Made by a program: the position numbers and the translations under genes. 64,000 nucleotides of DNA from assembly GCF_902497995.1 (NCBI RefSeq), contig NZ_CABVII010000002.1:310001-374000 (forward strand), given 5' to 3'. Shown one piece after another: positions 62,739 to 64,000 of the stretch. The stretch comes from Pseudomonas fluorescens. Lineage in GTDB: Bacteria > Pseudomonadota > Gammaproteobacteria > Pseudomonadales > Pseudomonadaceae. How positions within the stretch are numbered: the stretch's first letter is position 1; the number at the start of each line of letters is the position of its first letter. The notes under the pieces are model-generated. The model did not search any database. It saw only the letters and a list, made by a program, of their open reading frames with translations, and was not told where the DNA came from.

Positions 62739-64000
62739 ATGCCTGATCCTGTTGCTGCCAGCTTGCGTCTAGCGCCCGAAGCGCTGACCCGTCCGTTTTC
62801 CGCTGAACAGTTCAGCTTCTCTACCACCAATGATCTGGAGCCCTTTCGCGGTGTGCTTGGCCAGGAACGTGCGGTCGAAGCCTTGCAGTTCGGTGTGGCC
62901 ATGCCACGCCCCGGTTACAACGTATTCGTCATGGGCGAGCCCGGCACTGGCCGGTTCTCGTTCGTCAAACGCTATCTGAAGGCCGAAGGCAAACGCCTGC
63001 AGACCCCGGCGGACTGGGTCTACGTCAACAATTTCGACGATCCTCGCGAGCCTCGCGCCCTGGAATTGCCCTCAGGCACCGCCGGTGCCTTCATCGATGA
63101 CATCAACGGTCTGATCGATAACCTGCTGGCGACTTTCCCGGCCGTGTTCGAACACCCGTCGTACCAGCAGAAGAAAAGCGCCATCGATCGCGCCTTCAAT
63201 CAGCGCTACGACAAGGCATTGGACGTGATCGAGCGCCTGGCACTCGAGAAAGACGTCGCGTTGTATCGTGACAGCAGCAACATCGCGTTCACCCCGATGT
63301 TTGAAGGCAAGGCGGTGGACGAGGCGGAATTCGCCCAGTTGCCGGAAGCCGATCGCGAGCGTTTCCACGACGACATTTCGTGGCTGGAAGAGCGGCTGAA
63401 CGAAGAACTCGCCAGCCTGCCGCAGTGGAAACGCGAGTCGAGCAATCAAATGCGTCAGCTCAACGAAGAAACCATCACCCTGGCCTTGCAGCCACTGCTC
63501 GCGCCGCTGTCGGAAAAGTACGCGGAAAACGCCGGCGTTTGCGGCTACCTGCAAGCAATGCAGGTGTACCTGCTCAAGACCGTTGTCGAGCAACTGGTGG
63601 ATGACAGCAAGCCCGACGCCGTCGCGCGCAAGTTGCTGGAAGAGCAATACGCCCCGAGCCTGGTGGTCGGTCATCCGTTCAGCGGCGGTGCGCCAGTGGT
63701 CTTCGAGCCGCACCCGACTTACGAAAACCTGTTCGGCCGCATTGAATACACCACCGATCAGGGCGCGCTCTACACCACGTATCGCCAGTTGCGTCCGGGT
63801 GCGCTGCACCGCGCCAACGGCGGCTTCCTGATTCTTGAAGCGGACAAAATGCTCAGCGAGCCGTTCGTGTGGGATGCGCTTAAACGCGCCCTGCAATCGC
63901 GCAAATTGAAAATGGAATCGCCGCTGGGCGAGATGGGCCGTTTCGCCACCGTTACCCTGACACCGCAACACATTCCGTTGCAGGTCAAAGTTGTCATCAT
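62739..64000 (+). CDS. Lon-like ATP-dependent protease family protein, 3'-truncated by window
   Basis: The frame opens at the ATG at 62739 with AAGGA upstream and runs without stop to the window end, 420 codons. The N-terminus has LGQERAVEALQFGVAMPRPGYNVFVMGEPGTG, the degenerate P-loop of the AAA_32 Lon-related group (LonB/YcbZ-like), followed by WVYVNNFDDPREPRALELPSG and a long helical insertion. FSGGAPVVFEPHPTYENLFGRIEY and HRANGGFLILEADKML are further family blocks. The S16 protease domain (Ser-Lys dyad) should lie beyond the window; full members are about 800 residues. Confidence 0.9.
   Translation, partial: MPDPVAASLRLAPEALTRPFSAEQFSFSTTNDLEPFRGVLGQERAVEALQFGVAMPRPGYNVFVMGEPGTGRFSFVKRYLKAEGKRLQTPADWVYVNNFDDPREPRALELPSGTAGAFIDDINGLIDNLLATFPAVFEHPSYQQKKSAIDRAFNQRYDKALDVIERLALEKDVALYRDSSNIAFTPMFEGKAVDEAEFAQLPEADRERFHDDISWLEERLNEELASLPQWKRESSNQMRQLNEETITLALQPLLAPLSEKYAENAGVCGYLQAMQVYLLKTVVEQLVDDSKPDAVARKLLEEQYAPSLVVGHPFSGGAPVVFEPHPTYENLFGRIEYTTDQGALYTTYRQLRPGALHRANGGFLILEADKMLSEPFVWDALKRALQSRKLKMESPLGEMGRFATVTLTPQHIPLQVKVVI

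Overview
The window is typical chromosomal DNA of a Pseudomonas from the P. fluorescens group. It is GC-rich and genes are densely packed on both strands. About twenty REP-type palindromic repeats sit in the gaps, and gene neighbourhoods such as radA-cstA-ybdD-yjiA-glyA, cioAB-DUF2474, ppoR-fpr-mscL and the quinate block are those known from pseudomonads. I saw no rRNA, tRNA, CRISPR array, insertion sequence or intact prophage. Assignments rest on reading the translations and on family knowledge; no database search was run.

Layout. 1-6.2 kb: 3' part of hrpB, a LysR regulator, an exo/endonuclease/phosphatase-fold protein, a YciC-like membrane protein and a DUF2076 protein. 6.2-8.5 kb: a NYN nuclease followed by a DnaQ-type exonuclease, then a lone BRO-N (phage antirepressor-like) gene preceded by what looks like its own C4-type antisense RNA. 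8.6-19.4 kb: Lrp regulator with a divergent YedA-type exporter, an RhlE-type helicase, a BaiN-like flavoprotein, an HDAC-family amidohydrolase, a GNAT protein, tesB with a HAD phosphatase, an alpha/beta hydrolase and two tandem YpfJ-like zinc peptidases.

19.5-32.6 kb is a catabolic region. One half (FAD dehydrogenase, IclR regulator, Gfo/Idh dehydrogenase, TIM-barrel enzyme, DMT transporter) lies beside a quinate/shikimate-to-protocatechuate set (MFS transporter, quiC dehydroshikimate dehydratase, TetR regulator, shikimate/quinate dehydrogenase, type II dehydroquinase, LysR regulator). The quiC promoter region carries an exact copy of the 15-bp PcaR box, and next to it an ACTA-N6-TAGT palindrome that recurs in front of aroQ. 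This suggests control both by the local TetR protein and by the beta-ketoadipate pathway regulator.

32.7-45 kb: trmA with a purine permease, a small secreted protein, a DJ-1 paralogue lacking its catalytic residues, a higBA module, an MFS exporter, the cyanide-insensitive oxidase cioAB with a 55-residue DUF2474 protein behind an ANR box, rlmG, an orphan LuxR (PpoR-like), fpr and mscL. 45-64 kb: radA, a decayed PilZ (mapZ-like) remnant, cstA-ybdD-yjiA, two GntR regulators with dctA, glyA, a decayed EAL-domain remnant, ettA, gdhA, a GreA/B-family factor, a DUF4105 protein with a likely outer-membrane barrel, a DUF3015 protein and the 5' part of a Lon-like protease gene cut by the window end.

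Most unusual points: the C4-like RNA with two blocks complementary to the BRO-N leader, the two c-di-GMP gene remnants inside one conserved block, the catalytically empty DJ-1 protein, and the second dehydroshikimate-dehydratase-like TIM barrel beside the quinate genes.
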